Assembly: GCA_001464495.1 (NCBI GenBank)
Contig: LNDZ01000006.1
Location: 1 to 64,000 of the forward strand
Length of the DNA stretch: 64,000 nt
Source: Betaproteobacteria bacterium Ga0074130
GTDB lineage: Bacteria > Pseudomonadota > Gammaproteobacteria > Burkholderiales > Rhodocyclaceae
Reading direction: 5' to 3'
This document shows positions 49,493-58,471 of the stretch, piece by piece (position 1 is the first letter of the stretch; each line of letters starts with the position of its first letter). Made by a program: the position numbers and the translations under genes. The notes beneath the pieces were generated by a model. That model was not told where the DNA came from and made no database searches. It worked only from the letters and a program-made list of their open reading frames with translations.

Positions 49493-49500
49493 ATTATACT
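49493..49500. promoter_or_regulatory. overlapping divergent -10 elements for dadA and msrB
   Basis: ATTATACT holds TATAAT on the minus strand (49493-49498) and TATACT on the plus strand (49495-49500). -35 hexamers are weak on both sides, so the two genes may compete for polymerase. Confidence 0.35.
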
Positions 49501-49538
49501 ATACCGACCGCCCCAAACAGAACGCGGAGCAGGACAAA

Positions 49539-49928
49539 ATGACCACCTTAGACGATGACGAGCTGAAGGCCAGACTGACCACTATCCAGTACTACGTCAC
49601 GCAGTTTGCCGGGACAGAATCACCCTATACCGGCGAATACTGGGATTGCAAGCTCGACGGCACCTACAAGTGCATCTGTTGCGGCACCCCGCTGTTCGAA
49701 TCCACTACAAAGTTTGACTCAGGCTGCGGCTGGCCGAGCTTCTTTGCCCCCATGGACAAAGCACGTATCGCCGAGATCAAAGACCTCAGTCACGGTATGG
49801 TGCGGATTGAAGTGCGCTGCAAAAACTGCGACGCCCACCTTGGCCACGTCTTTGAAGATGGCCCGCTCCCTACGGGCGAACGCTACTGCATCAATTCGGC
49901 CTCATTGATGCTGGAAGAAAAGAAATAA
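49539..49928 (+). CDS. msrB: peptide-methionine (R)-S-oxide reductase
   Basis: Repairs methionine-R-sulfoxide in proteins. The 129-residue product has two zinc-binding CxxC pairs (CICCG and CKNCD) and the catalytic segment [14 protein letters not shown] 49539 ([13 protein letters not shown]) has GGAGCAGGA upstream. Normal length for a single-domain cytoplasmic MsrB. Confidence 0.95.
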   Translation: MTTLDDDELKARLTTIQYYVTQFAGTESPYTGEYWDCKLDGTYKCICCGTPLFESTTKFDSGCGWPSFFAPMDKARIAEIKDLSHGMVRIEVRCKNCDAHLGHVFEDGPLPTGERYCINSASLMLEEKK

Positions 49929-49995
49929 GCGTCTTTACACGTCCTCGCCAACGCCGATTTCAGTCCGACTCATCCCTCTACACTTTCATTACCCC

Positions 49996-50529
49996 ATGAA
50001 ACTTCTTATCGACCTGCTGCCCGTCATCCTATTTTTCATCGCCTACAAGGCGGCTGATATCTATGTCGCAACGGCCGTGGTGATTGCAGCAACGATCGGG
50101 CAAATCGCCTTCACCTACTGGAAGCACCGCAAGGTCGACACCATGCTGTGGGTCAGCCTCGCATTGGTGGTTGTCTTCGGCGGCGCCACGCTGGTGCTGC
50201 ATGACGAAAACTTCATTAAGCTCAAACTCACCATCTTCTACTGGCTGTTTGCCATTGTGCTGCTCGGCGCACAGCTGTTCATGGGCAAGAACCTGATTCG
50301 CTCCTTGCTCAGCGCCAAGTCAGAGATCGACATGCCCGAGCCCATCTGGCGCCTTCTCAACAACATGTGGATCGTCTTCTTCGCCTTTATGGGCGGCCTC
50401 AACCTCTTCATCGCCCACAACTTCTCGACCGATGTGTGGGTCAACTTCAAACTCTTTGGTAGCTTCGGCCTCTTGCTTGTCTTCATCATCGCGCAGGGCC
50501 TACTGATTTCGAAATACATCAAGGAATAA
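49996..50529 (+). CDS. yciB: YciB/IspZ inner-membrane septation protein
   Basis: A 177-residue polytopic protein (about five membrane helices) of the YciB family, which interacts with cell elongation and division factors. Diagnostic segments are LLIDLLPVILFFIAYK, TYWKHRKVDTMLWVSLALVVVFGGATL and LNNMWIVFFAFMGGLNLFIAHNFSTDVWVNFKLFG (split here as family blocks). In related genomes yciI and bolA follow directly; here a NYN gene is inserted. Confidence 0.93.
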   Translation: MKLLIDLLPVILFFIAYKAADIYVATAVVIAATIGQIAFTYWKHRKVDTMLWVSLALVVVFGGATLVLHDENFIKLKLTIFYWLFAIVLLGAQLFMGKNLIRSLLSAKSEIDMPEPIWRLLNNMWIVFFAFMGGLNLFIAHNFSTDVWVNFKLFGSFGLLLVFIIAQGLLISKYIKE

Positions 50530-50550
50530 TCCAAATTAATTGGAGGCTTT

Positions 50551-51315
50551 GTGGCTCAACTTAACGATGCAAATACATCTTTAGCAGTACTGATTGACGC
50601 CGACAATGCAAACTCAGCAATTGTGGACGGGCTACTCGCAGAAGTCGCTAAACTTGGTGTAGCCAGTGTCAAAAGAATCTACGGCGACTGGACAACCCCC
50701 AATCTAGGGCAATGGAAACAAGTCCTGCTTGAAAACTCGATTCAGCCAATACAACAGTTTCGCTATACCACTGGTAAGAATGCAACCGACAGCGCAATGA
50801 TTATTGACGCAATGGATTTGCTCTATACGAAAAACTTTGGTGGATTCTGTCTCGTCTCAAGTGATAGCGATTTCACAAAACTAGCAGCAAGACTTCGGGA
50901 ATCGGGTTGCCGTGTTTATGGGTTTGGTGAACAAAAAACACCTCGTCCATTTGTATCAGCTTGCGATCGTTTCATTTATACCGAGGTTTTTTCTGCAAAG
51001 TTCGAGAATCAGCAAACCGCCACAACTACGCGACTCAACACAAAAGAACTGCGGGGAGATACCAGTCTTTTACGCCTGATTCGATCCTCAATCGAGGCTT
51101 GCTCAGATGAGGAGGGCTGGGCAAGTCTTGGCCCTGTTGGATCATTTATGACAAAAACAGCAAATGATTTTGATCCTCGTAATTACAGCTACTCCAAATT
51201 GAGCGAGCTACTTAAGGCTATCGGACTCTTCGATATAGAACGTAGAGACACGCACATTTATATTCGAGACGCCAAAAAGAAAATATCCCCAAAACAAGAA
51301 TCAAAAACCTCCTAA
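50551..51315 (+). CDS. NYN (PIN-like) nuclease-domain protein with OST-HTH/LOTUS domain
   Basis: A 254-residue protein. Residues 8-150 form a LabA-like NYN domain with the acidic positions expected of a Mg-dependent RNase fold (AVLIDADNAN, ATDSAMIIDAMDLLY, LVSSDSDFTKLA). Residues about 170-245 form an OST-HTH/LOTUS RNA-binding domain (SYSKLSELLKAIGLFDIERRD). The start is GTG with GGAGG four bases upstream. The DNA is visibly AT-richer than its neighbours and it splits the usual yciB-yciI order, suggesting acquisition. A role in RNA decay or phage defence is inference. Confidence 0.85.
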   Translation: MAQLNDANTSLAVLIDADNANSAIVDGLLAEVAKLGVASVKRIYGDWTTPNLGQWKQVLLENSIQPIQQFRYTTGKNATDSAMIIDAMDLLYTKNFGGFCLVSSDSDFTKLAARLRESGCRVYGFGEQKTPRPFVSACDRFIYTEVFSAKFENQQTATTTRLNTKELRGDTSLLRLIRSSIEACSDEEGWASLGPVGSFMTKTANDFDPRNYSYSKLSELLKAIGLFDIERRDTHIYIRDAKKKISPKQESKTS

Positions 51316-51336
51316 ATCATTACAAAAGGAAACCAC

Positions 51337-51636
51337 ATGCTCTACGCCATCATGGGCGAGGATGTCCCAAACAGCCTCGAACGCCGTCTCTCTGTCCGCC
51401 CTGCTCACCTCGCCCGCCTCGAAGCGCTGAAAAACGAAGGCCGTCTTTTTGTCGCCGGCCCCTTCCCGGCCATCGACTCGAATGACCCCGGCCCCGCTGG
51501 CTTTACCGGCAGCCTGATCGTTGCCGAATTCGCCTCGCTGGAAGATGCAAAGACCTGGGCTGATGCCGACCCGTACATCGGCGCGGGCGTTTACGCCAAT
51601 GTCGTGGTCAAGCCGTTCAAGAAGGTGCTGCCATAA
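51337..51636 (+). CDS. yciI: YciI family protein
   Basis: A 99-residue ferredoxin-like protein of the YciI family. Family motifs are [11 protein letters not shown] with the active-site-like His, [26 protein letters not shown] and [23 protein letters not shown]. Enzymatic role is unproven. It is followed 14 bases later by bolA. Confidence 0.9.
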   Translation: MLYAIMGEDVPNSLERRLSVRPAHLARLEALKNEGRLFVAGPFPAIDSNDPGPAGFTGSLIVAEFASLEDAKTWADADPYIGAGVYANVVVKPFKKVLP

Positions 51637-51650
51637 ACACCTCGGACAAA

Positions 51651-51893
51651 ATGCGCGAGCTGCTCGCCACGCTCGATCCACAGCGCATCGACATCATCGA
51701 CGACAGCGCCCTGCATGCTGGCCATGCAGGCGCGCGTGAAGGTGGTCACTACCGTCTGCTGATCATCTCAGAACAGTTCACTGGAAAAAAAACCATGGAA
51801 CGCCATCGCATGATCTATGCGTTGCTGGCACCGCTTATGAAAAGCGGCATCCATGCGCTGAGTATCGTCAGCAAAACACCTGAAGAAGACTGA
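51651..51893 (+). CDS. BolA family transcriptional regulator/Fe-S partner
   Basis: An 80-residue BolA-fold protein. Features are IDIIDDSALHAGHAGAREGGHYRLLIISEQF and RHRMIYALLAPLMKSGIHALSI, including the conserved His used for Fe-S sharing with monothiol glutaredoxins. ATG 51651. A decayed copy of its 3' end lies at 52850-52945, beyond the fkbM gene. Confidence 0.93.
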   Translation: MRELLATLDPQRIDIIDDSALHAGHAGAREGGHYRLLIISEQFTGKKTMERHRMIYALLAPLMKSGIHALSIVSKTPEED

Positions 51894-51908
51894 CACACCA
51901 GCATAACT

Positions 51909-52778
51909 ATGAATAACTACATGCTCGAGTTGCTTCAACCACTTCGACTAACCGAGGTAGTTGATATTGGTGCGAACCCGATTGATGGTGAGCCCCCCTA
52001 TCAGGACATGCTGCAAGATTCTGCCTGCCGTGTCACCGGTTTTGAACCACAAGCTGAAGCGCTTAAGCAGCTGCAGGAAAGCAAAGGTAGTTATGAACGC
52101 TATCTGCCCTATGCGATTGGCGACGGAAAAGAACATACGCTGCACATCTGTCGCGCCTCAGGCATGACGAGTTTGCTGGAGCCAGATGAATCGACCTTAA
52201 AGCTCTTTGAAGTTTTGCTACCACTGGCAGAGGTCATCGAGAAAGTCTCGCTAAAAACTAAACGCCTTGATGACGTCGACGAAATTACGACGCTCGACTT
52301 CCTCAAAATCGACATTCAGGGTAGCGAGTTGTCCGTATTCCAGCATGGGAAACGACTTCTTGAGAAAGCGGTTTGCATCCAAACCGAAGTGTCATTTGTA
52401 CCGCTGTATAAAAACCAGCCAACCCTAGGCGACATTGATATTGAACTGCGTCAGCAGGGTTTTATTCCGCACACAGCAGCAGCCATCAAGAATTGGCCGA
52501 TTGCGCCATGCATCGTCAATAACAACCCTTATCAGCCCCTGAATCAACTGCTCGAGGCCGACCTAGTCTATGTCCGGGACTTTTCAAAACCTGAAAAGAT
52601 GGATGACGAGCAACTCAAGCATTTAGCGCTGATTGCGCACTACTGCTATGGGTCTATTGACCTGACTATGCGTTGCATCATGTTGCTGTCAGAACGGCAA
52701 GTTCTCGCATCAAGTGCCGTCAATGACTATACAAACTGGCTTATCAAGGAAGCTCAAGCTGCGGCTGAGCAGGCTTAA
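51909..52778 (+). CDS. FkbM family methyltransferase
   Basis: A 289-residue SAM-dependent methyltransferase of the FkbM group, usually acting on sugar or lipid hydroxyls. The SAM site is VVDIGANPIDGEPPYQDML with FEPQAEAL after it; the central block LDFLKIDIQGSELSVFQHG is diagnostic. It has no Shine-Dalgarno close to ATG 51909. It sits between intact bolA and a broken bolA fragment, not with surface-polysaccharide genes, and probably arrived by insertion. Confidence 0.85.
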   Translation: MNNYMLELLQPLRLTEVVDIGANPIDGEPPYQDMLQDSACRVTGFEPQAEALKQLQESKGSYERYLPYAIGDGKEHTLHICRASGMTSLLEPDESTLKLFEVLLPLAEVIEKVSLKTKRLDDVDEITTLDFLKIDIQGSELSVFQHGKRLLEKAVCIQTEVSFVPLYKNQPTLGDIDIELRQQGFIPHTAAAIKNWPIAPCIVNNNPYQPLNQLLEADLVYVRDFSKPEKMDDEQLKHLALIAHYCYGSIDLTMRCIMLLSERQVLASSAVNDYTNWLIKEAQAAAEQA

Positions 52779-53124
52779 TTCTGAAAATATTTCAGCTTCG
52801 TGGCTTCACCTGAATACAGGGCTGTAAATTTATCCATGGTCAGGAAATCATGGAACGCCATCGCATAATCTACGCTGCACTGGTACCGCTCATCTAAAGC
52901 GGTATCCATGCACTGAGTATTGTCAGCAAAAAACCTGATGAGCCTTAACCAGAGCCAACGTTGGGTAGGCTAGGCTCCCATCAAGCTTTGCCGGCTTCTT
53001 ATTTCAACGCCTCAAAGCTCCCCTCGGATAAAAATCACGAGACTGACTGACGCCTACTTTCGTGGGCTCAATTCATATGACGTTTGTTGAGCTCAACATC
53101 AGCAGAAAACAATCTTGATTTCAC
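52779..53124. other. 346-base gap with a bolA remnant and no intact gene
   Basis: The only recognisable content is the decayed bolA fragment at 52850-52945. The rest shows no frame with coding character, no terminator with a T-run and no repeat. Confidence 0.6.
52850..52945 (+). pseudogene. decayed copy of the bolA 3' end
   Basis: This stretch aligns without gaps to 51795-51890 of bolA with about four of five bases identical. Translated in frame it keeps MERHR.IYA.L.PL, one stop (TAA at 52895-52897), then SGIHALSIVSK.P. Many differences are at third codon positions, so the copy diverged partly under protein-level constraint before or outside this locus, then lost function. Confidence 0.8.
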
Positions 53125-53652
53125 TCAAGACTTACTCCACATTACAAAAACCACAATAAGAACTACGCTCCAAGCCCAACCTACAAAGACACATAGGACC
53201 GAGCCTATCCACTCCAGAATCGTCCTCACAACCCCGTGCCTATCCAATATGTAGTACTTTACTTCCGCATTTGTCATTCTTAATTTTGCATAAATGCCAA
53301 TCAAAATAAATGCAAAAGCACCCAAGGCCATTCCGATTACATAAAGCTGCCCCTCAATGCTATCTAGAGACTTTCTAGGAACGGGGACTCGCTCTTGGAA
53401 TGCGTAGAAAAGAGGGGCTGCTAACGCGCCGATAAGTAAGCAAATAGAGGAATTCCTTCGACTACCACCTGTTGGTAGTTCCCCTTCTTTTGGGGCTTCT
53501 GGTTTATTAGCTAAGGAATAGTTGGAGGCTGCATCATTAAGACGAGCACTCCTCTTAGAGAATCTGTTCGTGTAGTCGCGCCCGGTATCAGCTCCAACGT
53601 CTAAGGACGAATGAGCATCAGGATTATTTGGAGTTTCCTCAGTCAATTTCAT
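53125..53652 (-). CDS. hypothetical membrane protein
   Basis: A 175-residue protein I do not recognise. The first 65 residues are hydrophilic (Asp/Asn/Ser/Lys-rich), then three hydrophobic segments (about 68-86, 103-123 and 147-172). The DNA is clearly AT-richer than the flanks. No homologous neighbour gives a clue. Probably real, given the coherent membrane pattern, and probably acquired. Confidence 0.55.
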   Translation of the reverse strand: MKLTEETPNNPDAHSSLDVGADTGRDYTNRFSKRSARLNDAASNYSLANKPEAPKEGELPTGGSRRNSSICLLIGALAAPLFYAFQERVPVPRKSLDSIEGQLYVIGMALGAFAFILIGIYAKLRMTNAEVKYYILDRHGVVRTILEWIGSVLCVFVGWAWSVVLIVVFVMWSKS

Positions 53653-53833
53653 GGCCCGCTATCGCTCTACCAAACGATCATCATTGTGCCCACCAATGAC
53701 GATAAGAAATACTCGAACACTCGCCGACCGACGATCTTCACCTCAACTGTCACAGCCATACCTAGCATCAGATTAATTAGAGTGTCTTTCACCTGCATCG
53801 TTGCCTGCGCCAAGTAGTCCCTCTATCACTAAA

Positions 53834-54562
53834 TTAGCTCGCCTCTGCCGCCGGCGCATCCTGCTCCAGCCACAGGCACTTGCCTTTGCTTTCCTTATTA
53901 ATTTCCTGCAGCACGCGCTCGTGATCGGCGAGCTCATCTTCGGTGGCGCGGAGTACGCGCAGGATGGGTCGGCCGGCGTCACCAAACTCCAGCGCGTGCG
54001 TCACAGTGCTGGGAGCATCGAGATCGATCAACAGACTGTCTTGGCCGCGCGTCAGCCACAAGTAAACCTCGGCTAATAGCTGCGCATCCAGCAGTGCGCC
54101 GTGAAAAGTACGGCCTGAGTTGTCGATGCTGTATTCGTTACACAGCGCGTCAAGCGAATTCTTTTTACCGGGGCGCATTTCGCGCGCCAGCTTGAGGGTA
54201 TCGAGCACGCCGGCGCACACATCCTCCAAGGGCGGCAGGCCGGCCAGTGCCAGCTCGTTGTTGAGGAAGCCGACATCAAAGCCGGCGTTGTGGATCACCA
54301 GCTCGGCACCACGAATGAACTCGACAAAATCTTTGGCGACCTCATTGAAGCGCGGCTTGTCGGCCAGAAAATCGTTAGAGATACCGTGCACCGCCTGCGC
54401 GCCCGGATCAATCTGACGATCTGGATTCAGATATTGGTGAAAGGTTTTCTGCGTCGTCTTACGCCCTACCAGCTCGACGCAGCCAATTTCAATGACACGA
54501 TCCCCCAGCCGGTAATCCAGGCCAGTGGTTTCGGTATCCAGCATGATCTGACGTACTGCCAT
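53834..54562 (-). CDS. dnaQ: DNA polymerase III epsilon subunit
   Basis: The 3'-5' proofreading exonuclease of the replicative polymerase. The 242-residue product has ExoI LDTETTGLD, ExoII HNAGFDVGFLN and ExoIII HGALLDAQLL in DEDDh order, and a C-terminal segment for alpha-subunit binding. It follows rnhA on the same strand with a 64-base gap, as in other proteobacteria where the two genes are linked. Confidence 0.95.
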   Translation of the reverse strand: MAVRQIMLDTETTGLDYRLGDRVIEIGCVELVGRKTTQKTFHQYLNPDRQIDPGAQAVHGISNDFLADKPRFNEVAKDFVEFIRGAELVIHNAGFDVGFLNNELALAGLPPLEDVCAGVLDTLKLAREMRPGKKNSLDALCNEYSIDNSGRTFHGALLDAQLLAEVYLWLTRGQDSLLIDLDAPSTVTHALEFGDAGRPILRVLRATEDELADHERVLQEINKESKGKCLWLEQDAPAAEAS

Positions 54563-54626
54563 TTATCTCCCCCTCAACATCCGATTGGCCGTTCACACCC
54601 GCGCAAGGCGGAACGGCATTGCATGA

Positions 54627-55112
54627 TTACTTGCGGTTTTGTTCGACGCCACGACGGGCTAAGGCATCGGCACGCTCGTTCTCAACATGGCCAGCATGGC
54701 CCTTGACCCAATGCCATTTGAGTTCATGACGGGCGCACTCTTTATCCAAGGCCTGCCACAGGTCCACATTCTTGACCGGCTCCTTGGCCGCAGTTTTCCA
54801 ACCACGCGCTTTCCAGCCATGAATCCATTCATTCATGCCCTTCATCACGTATTGCGAGTCGGTGTAGATATCGGCGCGGACTGAACGCTTGAGCGCACGC
54901 AGGCCTTCAATCACGGCCATCATTTCCATGCGGTTATTGGTGGTCTCTGGCTCGCCGCCAAACAGCTCCTTCTCATGCTCGCCCATGCGCAAGATCACAC
55001 CCCAACCACCGGGGCCCGGATTGCCGCTACAGGCACCATCGGTGTAAAGCTCAATACCTTCTGTCTTGGTATCGTCGGTCTTTGTATCGTCGGTCTTTGT
55101 ATCGTCACTCAT
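54627..55112 (-). CDS. rnhA: ribonuclease HI
   Basis: Degrades RNA in RNA-DNA hybrids. The 161-residue product has the catalytic acids in [16 protein letters not shown], the Glu in [12 protein letters not shown] and the Asp in [10 protein letters not shown], plus the basic handle [22 protein letters not shown]. It carries an extra N-terminal stretch of TDDTK repeats from a 15-bp tandem repeat. The start overlaps the upstream methyltransferase stop (ATGA). Confidence 0.95.
   Translation of the reverse strand: MSDDTKTDDTKTDDTKTEGIELYTDGACSGNPGPGGWGVILRMGEHEKELFGGEPETTNNRMEMMAVIEGLRALKRSVRADIYTDSQYVMKGMNEWIHGWKARGWKTAAKEPVKNVDLWQALDKECARHELKWHWVKGHAGHVENERADALARRGVEQNRK
55069..55107 (-). repeat. 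15-bp tandem repeat in the rnhA 5' end
   Basis: Two perfect 15-bp units (55069-55083 and 55084-55098) and a 9-bp partial unit, each encoding DDTKT-type residues. Unit length is a multiple of three, so copy-number changes keep the frame. Confidence 0.85.
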
Positions 55113-55840
55113 TCTTCTGTTCTTTGAATTTTTGTCTGTCGTTGAATCACCGGCGACAAGGATTTAGCCGCAGAGCGCCGGTCTTTCCAGCTTGGCTTGA
55201 TCAATCGCATGCCATGCACACGCTTGATGGCCTGCAACATATACACACCGCCCGCAAATGGCCACCAACGGTCGCCTGCATCCTCCATAAAGCCCCAGCG
55301 GCTCAACCATTTCTGCTGCGTAAGTGCCGGTGCGTAACACCCGAAGCAGCCCATATGCGTTTCCAGCCCGAGCAGCGTAAACCAGTCCTTAAGCCGTGGC
55401 ACGCTGATGTAACGGCCACGCCAAGGCGCAGCGGCCGGTTGCGCCGAGAAGCGGCGGCGCATGCCCCATAAACTGTAGGGGTTGAAGCCAGTAATGAGCA
55501 CACTCCCCTCTGGCATCAGCACACGCTCGACTTCACGCAAGACCTGATGCGGGTTGTCTGAAAACTCAAGCACGTGCGGCAAGACCACCAGATCAATGCT
55601 GCCCGAGGCGAAAGGCAATTCAAAGGGCGTTGCCAGCACATGCGCGGGCACATCCTCACCACATTGAAAACGAAACGGCATGCGATTGGCGCGCAGCAAA
55701 TCCAGTTGTGGCAGGCCGATCTGCACCGCATTGAAGCCGAAGATATCAGCGACCATCTGGTCGTGGCGCAACTCAACCCAGCGGCGCACATATTGCCCCT
55801 GTTCAGTTTCCAGCCATTCAATGAAACCGGTATTCGCCAT
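55109..55840 (-). CDS. yafS: class I SAM-dependent methyltransferase (YafS-like)
   Basis: A 243-residue methyltransferase-11 type protein. Visible parts are [34 protein letters not shown] and [14 protein letters not shown]. Position between rnhA and divergent gloB matches E. coli yafS, function unknown. ATG 55838-55840 is chosen; a longer upstream frame is only the reverse of gloB. Confidence 0.88.
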   Translation of the reverse strand: MANTGFIEWLETEQGQYVRRWVELRHDQMVADIFGFNAVQIGLPQLDLLRANRMPFRFQCGEDVPAHVLATPFELPFASGSIDLVVLPHVLEFSDNPHQVLREVERVLMPEGSVLITGFNPYSLWGMRRRFSAQPAAAPWRGRYISVPRLKDWFTLLGLETHMGCFGCYAPALTQQKWLSRWGFMEDAGDRWWPFAGGVYMLQAIKRVHGMRLIKPSWKDRRSAAKSLSPVIQRQTKIQRTEE

Positions 55841-55882
55841 GGGTGGTTTTAAAGCAGCAGCCTCAAGTAAAATCGCCGGATT

Positions 55883-56665
55883 ATGGAAATCAGCCCCCTG
55901 CACGCTTTCAGCGACAACTACATCTGGGCCTTGCGCCAAGGTGACAAGGTCGCCGTGGTGGATCCCGGTGAAGCCGGCCCCGTCCTCGACTATCTGCAAC
56001 AGACTGGCACACAGCTCTGCGCCATCCTGATCACGCATCGCCATAACGACCACATCGGCGGCGTCAGCGAGCTGCTGGCACATGCCGCTGTACCGGTCTA
56101 CGGCCCTGCTGCAGAACAGGCCAAGATTAACATGCTGACCCACACGCTGAACGATGGCGACACGGTAAAACTGCCGGCGCTGGACGCAGAATTTCAGGTG
56201 CTAGATGTCGGCGGCCACACCCTCGGCCACATCGCCTATGTGGGCAAGGCCGATGGTCACACTGTAGTCTTCTGCGGCGACACGCTATTTGCTGGTGGCT
56301 GTGGTCGCATCTTTGAAGGCACACCCCAGCAGATGTTCGCTTCACTGAGCAAACTGGCGGCGCTCCCTGCTGATACGCGCGTCTATTGCGCCCACGAATA
56401 CACACAGTCCAACCTCAAGTTCGCAATGGCAGTTGAGCCTAGCAATGCTGCATTGCAGGCCCGCAACCAAGCCGTTGCCCGACTGCGTGCGGCAAATCTG
56501 GCGACGGTGCCCTCTCTGCTTGCCGATGAGCTGGCGACCAACCCCTTTCTGCGCTCGACTGCGCCTGAGGTCATTGCTGCTGCACGACAATTCAGCAAGG
56601 ATGAAACGCTGCAAGAACCGGTGCAGATATTCGCGGCAATCCGCGAATGGAAGAACGTTTTCTGA
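55883..56665 (+). CDS. gloB: hydroxyacylglutathione hydrolase (glyoxalase II)
   Basis: Hydrolyses S-D-lactoylglutathione in methylglyoxal detoxification. The 260-residue metallo-beta-lactamase-fold product has the metal motif THRHNDHIGG (near residue 54), GHTLGHIAY, FCGDTLFAGGCGRIFEG and CAHEYTQSNLKFA. Divergent from yafS by 42 bases, and mltD follows, as in E. coli. Confidence 0.95.
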   Translation: MEISPLHAFSDNYIWALRQGDKVAVVDPGEAGPVLDYLQQTGTQLCAILITHRHNDHIGGVSELLAHAAVPVYGPAAEQAKINMLTHTLNDGDTVKLPALDAEFQVLDVGGHTLGHIAYVGKADGHTVVFCGDTLFAGGCGRIFEGTPQQMFASLSKLAALPADTRVYCAHEYTQSNLKFAMAVEPSNAALQARNQAVARLRAANLATVPSLLADELATNPFLRSTAPEVIAAARQFSKDETLQEPVQIFAAIREWKNVF

Positions 56666-56812
56666 CGCGCGTGCATGTCCCACATCCTGAAACACATTGC
56701 GCATTGACGCGAGTAGCGGCGAATGACTAAGATGCGCCCTGCCCGCGCGCGCCATCCATCTGGCGCGCATCAATCTCCTGATCAGCATCACCTCTTTTCC
56801 GGCGCCCACTTG

Positions 56813-58393
56813 ATGCCCACTCCGCACCCGACTGCGACTGCACACCTTGCTGCCTGCTGCTTGCGGATGCTGGCCACCTTCGTTGCCGCTGGCACCCTGC
56901 TGGCTGCGCCTGCATTAGCGGATACGCTGCGTGAGCCGCCCTTGCAGCTGAGCTCCGAACTGAGCTTGACCAACATACCCAACGCGATAGGGCCCGAAAC
57001 CAGCAGTACAGGCAAAGTATACCCACCCGCGTTTGTGCTCACCCCGCCCGCCTCAACCACACTGCGGGAAGACGAGCCCCGCATCAGCACCATCGACCTC
57101 ACTCGCCCCGCCAATGATCTGCTGCAACGCCTGCGCAATGGCTTCTCCATGCCGGATTTGCACGGTGCGCTGGTCGCCAACCGTCAGGCTTGGTATCTGA
57201 ATAATCCGGCCTACATCAAGCGCGTGGTCGAACGCAGCAAGCGCTATCTTTATCACATCGTTTCGGAGCTTGAAGAGCGCGGCATGCCGACCGAGCTGGC
57301 GCTGCTGCCGATTGTGGAGAGCTCATACAACCCACTCGCTGCGTCGCATGCAAAGGCACTCGGCATGTGGCAGTTCATTCCCTCAACCGGGAAGAGCTAC
57401 CGCCTTGAACAAAACTGGTGGATGGACGAACGCCGCGACATCATTGCCTCCACGAAGGCCGCGCTCGACTACCTGCAATACATCTACGAGATGCATGGCG
57501 ACTGGCATCTGGCGCTCGCCTCTTACAACTGGGGCGAAGGCGCCGTCGGCCGGGCCATTGCCAAGAACCGCGCCAAGGGCCTGCCCACGGATTACGCCAG
57601 TCTGAATATGCCGGATGAAACCCGGTACTACGTGCCCAAGCTGCAGGCCATCAAGAACATCCTTGCCCAGCCTGAGCTGTATGGCATCAAGCTTGATCCC
57701 ATACCCAACCGTCCTTACTTCGGCACGGTGGAAAAACCCGGTGATCTGGATGTCACGCTAGCGGCCAAACTGGCTGAAATTCCGGTTGATGAGTTTATCG
57801 CCCTCAACCCCGCCTACCAACGCCCCATCATTCCCGGCAATAGCCGCACGCCACTGGTGTTGCCAGCCGACAAGGTGCAAACCTTTATTGAAAATCTTGG
57901 CAACCATGAAGCACAGGACAAGCCACTCTCTGCCTGGAAAACCCACAGCCTAGGCAAGGGTGAAAAACTCGATGCGGTTGCCACACGCTATGGCACTTCC
58001 TTGGCACGACTCAAGCAGTTAAACGGCATCACCGCGCGGACCAAGGTAAGCCCCGGCTTTACGCTTCTGGTGCCGGGCAAGGACGCACCGAGCGATAGCC
58101 AGTTCGCTGCGCTAGATGCCAAGCTCCCAAATGCCCCAAGCGCTGGCCCCAGTACGACGCCGGTGTGCAGCAAAGACAAAAAGGGGCGCAAGGTGTGCAA
58201 GCCAGCCCCTACAGCAAATACAAAGGGCAGCAAAACCAGCAGTACAACTGCGAAGGCTGATGGCAAGAAGACCAAGGGCAGCGCTGGCGCACAGAAGAGC
58301 ACCGCCAAAACCGGAAAATCTGCCAAGTCGGAAAAAAACAGCAAGTCAGCGAGCAAGGCACCCACCAAGCCCGCTGCAAAGAATAAAAATTAA
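56813..58393 (+). CDS. mltD: membrane-bound lytic murein transglycosylase D
   Basis: A peptidoglycan lytic transglycosylase. The 526-residue product (ATG 56813) has a signal peptide (to about ALA at 36; no clear lipobox Cys), an SLT domain with catalytic Glu in LPIVESSYNPLAASHAKALGMWQFIPSTG, a LysM-like module (HSLGKGEKLDAVATRYGTSLARLKQLNGI, near 375-420), and a long Lys/Ser/Thr/Ala-rich basic tail. It is placed after gloB. Confidence 0.92.
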   Translation: MPTPHPTATAHLAACCLRMLATFVAAGTLLAAPALADTLREPPLQLSSELSLTNIPNAIGPETSSTGKVYPPAFVLTPPASTTLREDEPRISTIDLTRPANDLLQRLRNGFSMPDLHGALVANRQAWYLNNPAYIKRVVERSKRYLYHIVSELEERGMPTELALLPIVESSYNPLAASHAKALGMWQFIPSTGKSYRLEQNWWMDERRDIIASTKAALDYLQYIYEMHGDWHLALASYNWGEGAVGRAIAKNRAKGLPTDYASLNMPDETRYYVPKLQAIKNILAQPELYGIKLDPIPNRPYFGTVEKPGDLDVTLAAKLAEIPVDEFIALNPAYQRPIIPGNSRTPLVLPADKVQTFIENLGNHEAQDKPLSAWKTHSLGKGEKLDAVATRYGTSLARLKQLNGITARTKVSPGFTLLVPGKDAPSDSQFAALDAKLPNAPSAGPSTTPVCSKDKKGRKVCKPAPTANTKGSKTSSTTAKADGKKTKGSAGAQKSTAKTGKSAKSEKNSKSASKAPTKPAAKNKN

Positions 58394-58420
58394 CGAGCGC
58401 GCGTCAGAGATGTAAGACGC

Positions 58421-58471
58421 AACCTTGCTTAAGCTGCAACCATGCTTAAGCTGCACCCTTGCTTAGGCTGC
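58421..58471. repeat. 17-bp tandem repeat, three units
   Basis: AACCTTGCTTAAGCTGC (58421-58437), AACCATGCTTAAGCTGC (58438-58454) and ACCCTTGCTTAGGCTGC (58455-58471). The last unit contains the stop codon of the ABC ATPase gene. It lies in the short gap after mltD. Confidence 0.8.
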
